Positions 61,051-64,000 of a stretch of 64,000 bases of DNA are shown piece by piece (positions within the stretch are counted from its first letter, which is position 1; the number at the start of each line of letters is the position of its first letter). The DNA comes from CAXXFQ01 sp963674475. GTDB lineage: Bacteria > Planctomycetota > Planctomycetia > Pirellulales > Thermoguttaceae. Location of the stretch: contig CAXXFQ010000009.1 of NCBI GenBank assembly GCA_963674475.2, positions 372,001 through 436,000 of the forward strand, given 5' to 3'. The notes beneath the pieces are model-generated. The model ran no database searches and was not told where the DNA came from. It saw only the letters and a list, made by a program, of their open reading frames with translations. A program made the position numbers and the translations under genes.

Positions 61051-61299
61051 ATGAAACGGCCGGAGACAATCGTTGGGTGGCTGACTGCCCCGCTCATCTG
61101 GGCCGCGATCCTGTTGGTCCGCGCGTATCAGCTTCTGATCAGCCCCCTTTTGGGGCCCCATTGCCGTTTCCAGCCGACCTGCAGCGAGTATTTTATTCTG
61201 GCCGTCCGAAAATACGGCCTCATTCGAGGTGGATTAAAAGGAATATGGCGAATCTGCCGCTGCCACCCCTGGAGCAAAGGGGGTTATGATCCGCCGTAA
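61051..61299 (+). CDS. yidD: Membrane-insertion efficiency factor YidD
   Basis: An 82-residue protein. It contains the family core LLVRAYQLLISPLLGPHCRFQPTCSEYFILAVRKYGLIRGGLKGIWRICRCHPWSKGGYDPP: ISPxxGxxCRFxPTCSxY, AxxxxGxxxGxxxGxxRxxRCHPxxxGGxDP. YidD assists YidC-mediated insertion of inner-membrane proteins through an amphipathic N-terminal helix. The ATG at 61051 is selected because GGGAGG lies nine nt upstream; a GTG at 61024 is in frame. It is usually next to rnpA or yidC; neither is here. Confidence 0.95.
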   Translation: MKRPETIVGWLTAPLIWAAILLVRAYQLLISPLLGPHCRFQPTCSEYFILAVRKYGLIRGGLKGIWRICRCHPWSKGGYDPP

Positions 61300-61326
61300 G
61301 GAAAAAGGGGTTGCAGGAGACGCTTC

Positions 61327-61791
61327 TCAAGAATTTTCGCTCCCTTGACGCTGCTTTAACACGTCTGTGATTAATTGGCCGAGGGTCCAATCTCGACAAG
61401 CCCTGTGAGTTTCTTCCTCTCGATACGTCACGCCAAACGTTTCCTCCAGGTCCATGAGAAGTTCCTCCGGTTCACACGCATCGATCAAGGGGAGGAGGAC
61501 GTGTTGGAGAGGGTCTTCCGGAATAAAGTGATCGTTCGGCCAATCGCCATATTCTTGAATTAGGTTCAGCAGTTTTTTTACGCGGGCGATCGAGTCGCCA
61601 GACTCAAGCCACGCCTCTTGAGGAAAGGTCGTTCTCTGCCGAAGCTGACGGCTGATTTCGTTCACTTCCCGACGCCATTTTCGGTAATCAATCCCGAAGA
61701 AAAAGTAGTTCCGGATCTTTTCAAAAACCTTTTTCCATAGTCCGGCCTCGTTTTTTTCGAGAGGAAGATCAAGATAAAGGGGTCGATACAT
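61327..61791 (-). CDS. Small acidic protein with ACP-like C-terminus
   Basis: About 154 residues from the ATG at 61791; the frame is open upstream to 61938, so the start is unsure. No signal peptide. The C-terminal ~60 residues (LLPLIDACEPEELLMDLEETFGVTYREEETHRACRDWTLGQLITDVLKQR) have the spacing of an acyl-carrier-protein helix pair (LxxDLEExFGV...TxGQLxxxVL). The Asp-Ser-Leu phosphopantetheine site that should precede it is absent, so a carrier function is doubtful. An ACP-like/DUF1493-type protein is a guess. It is convergent with yidD. Confidence 0.5.
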   Translation of the reverse strand: MYRPLYLDLPLEKNEAGLWKKVFEKIRNYFFFGIDYRKWRREVNEISRQLRQRTTFPQEAWLESGDSIARVKKLLNLIQEYGDWPNDHFIPEDPLQHVLLPLIDACEPEELLMDLEETFGVTYREEETHRACRDWTLGQLITDVLKQRQGSENS

Positions 61792-62064
61792 GGCTTGGGC
61801 AATTATTGTTGAAGAATATTGGGCCGACTCGACCGTTCTTGGAACCGAGTCTGGTGTAGCAAATTTATTCTGCGAGGAAAAATGCCGTCGGAATCCTCTT
61901 CCACTTGATAACGTCCACTTTAAAAAATACCGATGCAATGGTCAATGATGCCCGCGACGAGGGGAGCCGGTTCCTGGAAAAACCGTCGGCTGGGCCGAGA
62001 AGAAAGGGTATGTTTCTTAAGGAAAAGGAATAAAAACGCTTTCTCCGGCAAGGTGGGTTTTGAC

Positions 62065-63195
62065 GTGGTGAATAAAACGGGAGAACGGCTTTGGCCGGTG
62101 CGGGAGTGGGTCGTCTGGTTCGGGGCGTTGACGATCGGGATCCTTTGGCTCGGCGGGGACGGGCTGATCGAGCGGGCCCTCGCGAGTCCGATCGGCTATC
62201 CGGCCTGGTTCGCTTGGCTTTTCATGACGATCCTCCTTTTGGCCTTCTCGGTCGTCCGTCATGCCGAATGTCTGGCGGTCCGTCTGGGCGAGCCGTACGG
62301 GACGCTGATCCTGACCTTGTCGGTCATTACGATCGAGGTAGTCATGATCGCGGCCGTCATGCTGGTCGGCAAAGCCAATCCGTACCTGGCACGCGACACG
62401 ATGTTCGCCATCTTGATGATCGTCCTGGGCGGAATGATCGGCGTGACGCTGATCGTCGGCGGGTGGCGTCATCATGAACAGGAATACAATCTCAAAGGGG
62501 TCAACGCGTTTCTGTCGGTCGTGATTCCCTTGTCCGTCTTGGGACTGGTTTTGCCCCGGTTCACCGTGTCGACCGACGACGCCTCGGCCTCGCCGTTGTT
62601 GGCGGTGATGCTGATCCTCATGTCGATCGGCCTGTATGCCGTTTTTCTGGGGATGCAGACGATTCGCCACCGGCACTTTTTCACCCAGCCGGACGGCGAA
62701 AACCACGAATGGGACGAGCACACCGGTCACGGACCGATCCGATCGATCGGCTATCATACGACCTTTTTGATTCTCTCGATGTTGCCGGTCGTTTTGCTGG
62801 CAAAGAATCTGGCCGTGTTTATCGATCACGCCATCGCCAAGCTCGGCGCGCCGCCGGAGGTGGGAGGCGTCTTGGTCGCGATCCTGGTCCTCGCGCCGGA
62901 AGGGCTCAGCGCGCTTCACGCGGCGTGGGAGAACCGGCTGCAACGGACGGTCAATCTGTGTTTCGGCTCGGCGCTGGCGACGATCTGTCTGACGATTCCG
63001 GCCGTCTTGGTTGTCGGGTTCGTGACCGGCCAATCGGTCCAACTCGGCTTGGCGAATCAGGAGTTGGTCCTCTTGACGCTCACGTTGGTCTTGAGCATCG
63101 TTACTTTTGGGAGCGGTCGGACCAACGTCCTGCAAGGGGCGGTCCATCTGATCGTTTTTATCGCCTACGTCGTGTTGATCTTCGATTTTGCATAA
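62065..63195 (+). CDS. chaA: Ca2+(Na+)/H+ antiporter, ChaA type
   Basis: About 376 residues with ten or eleven membrane helices. The CaCA alpha repeats are visible: HAECLAVRLGEPYGTLILTLSVITIEVVMIAAVML near 75-110, and EVGGVLVAILVLAPEGLSALHAAWENRLQRTVNLCFGSALATICLTIPAVL near 275-325. The Glu residues within GEPYG and APEG are the cation ligands of the family. The acidic/His loop (EHTGHGP) is like that of ChaA. It extrudes Ca2+ or Na+/K+ using protons. The start is a GTG pair at 62065/62068, since AAGGTGG lies upstream; the longer frame from 61933 is non-homologous. Confidence 0.88.
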   Translation: MVNKTGERLWPVREWVVWFGALTIGILWLGGDGLIERALASPIGYPAWFAWLFMTILLLAFSVVRHAECLAVRLGEPYGTLILTLSVITIEVVMIAAVMLVGKANPYLARDTMFAILMIVLGGMIGVTLIVGGWRHHEQEYNLKGVNAFLSVVIPLSVLGLVLPRFTVSTDDASASPLLAVMLILMSIGLYAVFLGMQTIRHRHFFTQPDGENHEWDEHTGHGPIRSIGYHTTFLILSMLPVVLLAKNLAVFIDHAIAKLGAPPEVGGVLVAILVLAPEGLSALHAAWENRLQRTVNLCFGSALATICLTIPAVLVVGFVTGQSVQLGLANQELVLLTLTLVLSIVTFGSGRTNVLQGAVHLIVFIAYVVLIFDFA

Positions 63196-63294
63196 GGCAA
63201 AGGCGGGCGACGGTTCCAAAAGCGTAGGTTCAGAAACAAGTCGCCGGAGAACTTTCCATTGTGTCATAACGGAAAGGGGGGATCTCTTTGGTAG

Positions 63295-63464
63295 GTGCCA
63301 GCGACCAGCGGGAGCGGGTTGGCAGAGCGGCGTGGTAACGCCGGAGTAAAGGGAGCGACGGCTTTGCCGTCGCCTGTGTTTTTTAATTAGGGGAAACATT
63401 TTGAAAATGGTTTCCCCTAAAACCCCTTCAAAAACTTTTTGGACCGGGATTGCTTCGCAATCCC
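63295..63464 (-). repeat. Modular palindromic repeat, copy C (reverse orientation)
   Basis: A GCGACCAGCGGGAGCGGGTT box (63301-63320), GGCGT-GGTA-ACGCC (63329-63342), GCGACGGC-TTT-GCCGTCGC (63355-63373), AGGGGAAAC/GTTTCCCCT hairpin (63390-63418), reversed scaffold, GGGATTGC-TTC-GCAATCCC (63446-63464). It is the most complete copy. Confidence 0.85.
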
Positions 63465-63484
63465 TCTTTTTTGTTTCTTTGTTT

Positions 63485-64000
63485 TTAAGGCAAGCCAGCG
63501 CCGGAGCGTAGTTGCGGTCCCGGGTAGGTGAACGTGGGTGTCGTCGGGGCGGTGCCGGGAGCGGATTGACCCATCGGCGTCGGGATCGGCTCGCTGGCCG
63601 GGACCGGTTGCGATGGCGGGATATTATAGGACGGGGTGTAAGGCGACGTCGGTGTAGGATTGCCGAGGGCCGGGGCGTTCGGCGGGTAAGTGGGATACGT
63701 TGGAACGGTCGTCGGCGTGGTCTGATTTATCGGTGCGCCGGGCGTCGGGTGGTAACTGCCCGGAGCCGGGACGGTCGGGAACTGGCCGGGTTGCGCTGGG
63801 GCCGTCGCCGGTTGTGGTTGATAGGGGATTGTTTGGTTGCCGTTTGGCGCGGGGATCGGCTCGAGCATGCCGGGCTGCATCGGTGCTGTCATAGCGGGCG
63901 TCGAGATGGGCGCAGTAGCGGGGATCGAAGGGGCCGATGGCAGGATCGTCGGGAACTGGGTGGCGCGGACTTGGCCGCGAAGCTGATCGGCCCGGGCGAC
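63485..64000 (-). CDS. Pro/Thr-rich protein, C-terminal part (start beyond window)
   Basis: The frame is open from the right edge and stops at 63485-63487, giving at least 171 residues of C-terminal sequence. It is extremely rich in Pro, Thr, Ala and Gln (QPQPATAPAQPGQFPTVPAPG, TPTTVPTYPTYPPN, PTPTSPYTPSYNIPPSQP), with no regular helix, and probably is a disordered or surface/linker region. No domain can be named. Upstream residues (LRGQVRATQF) may be the end of a folded part. The actual start lies outside the window. Confidence 0.6.
   Translation of the reverse strand, partial: VARADQLRGQVRATQFPTILPSAPSIPATAPISTPAMTAPMQPGMLEPIPAPNGNQTIPYQPQPATAPAQPGQFPTVPAPGSYHPTPGAPINQTTPTTVPTYPTYPPNAPALGNPTPTSPYTPSYNIPPSQPVPASEPIPTPMGQSAPGTAPTTPTFTYPGPQLRSGAGLP

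Overview
The window looks like chromosomal DNA of a planctomycete (phylum Planctomycetota, probably a Pirellulales-type lineage; the rank below phylum is inference). The evidence is the mix of lineage-typical proteins: a TIGR03000-type Cys-rich secreted protein, a BBP7-like outer-membrane barrel, a VWA/TPR/ExbB/ExbD cluster, an HPD-less J-like/MshEN membrane protein beside a lid-less Hsp70, and a GldA/GldFG-like ABC operon. Coding density is moderate, genes are mostly single or in pairs, and most of the DNA is GC-rich. No rRNA, tRNA or CRISPR array was seen.

Layout. 1-12 kb: end of a PQQ/beta-propeller protein, a Cys-rich secreted protein, metY, a tandem parvulin chaperone, hemC, a coiled-coil protein, a Rid-fold/chorismatase-like protein, hypE and smpB. 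11-25 kb: a secreted TIM-barrel-like protein, an HdeD-like membrane protein, cardiolipin synthase, glnA with a candidate NtrC/sigma-54 control region, a HEAT-repeat lipoprotein, a YhaM-like HD exonuclease, a BBP7-like porin, a duplicated DUF6714-like protein, a RodA/FtsW protein and a TIGR03000 protein. 25-42 kb: a YkgJ-like protein followed by a 164-bp MITE-like inverted-repeat element, nadB, a degenerate GGDEF protein, ubiE-ubiX, metK, a membrane protein, the J-like/Hsp70 pair, a TrkA-C membrane protein, serS-ridA and trpB2. 42-51.8 kb: a very large secreted glycosidase-like protein, an OmpA lipoprotein and the VWA-TPR-ExbB-ExbD cluster. 51.9-54.1 kb: an AT-rich island holding one RloC/PrrC-like ATPase with a C-terminal HEPN-type motif, the best candidate for a horizontally acquired defence gene. 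54.5-64 kb: the GldA-GldFG-DUF4340 operon, a secreted protein, yidD, an ACP-like protein, a ChaA-type exchanger and the C-terminus of a Pro-rich protein.

Genes that work together: ubiE/ubiX (quinone biosynthesis), metY/metK (methionine and S-adenosylmethionine), hemC, nadB, glnA and trpB2 make up a biosynthetic housekeeping set. ExbB/ExbD with VWA and TPR proteins probably form an envelope energy-transducing complex. The ABC operon encodes a complete Gld-type transporter.

The most unusual DNA-level feature is a family of modular intergenic repeats (about 9302-9420, 31966-32045, 47865-48045, 50998-51114, 51161-51311, 63295-63464). They combine a conserved scaffold with short palindromes whose arms differ between copies but stay complementary. 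One copy runs through the 5' coding end of the VWA gene, and two lie between exbB and exbD. All calls come from reading the sequence only; family names rest on recognised motifs, not on searches.
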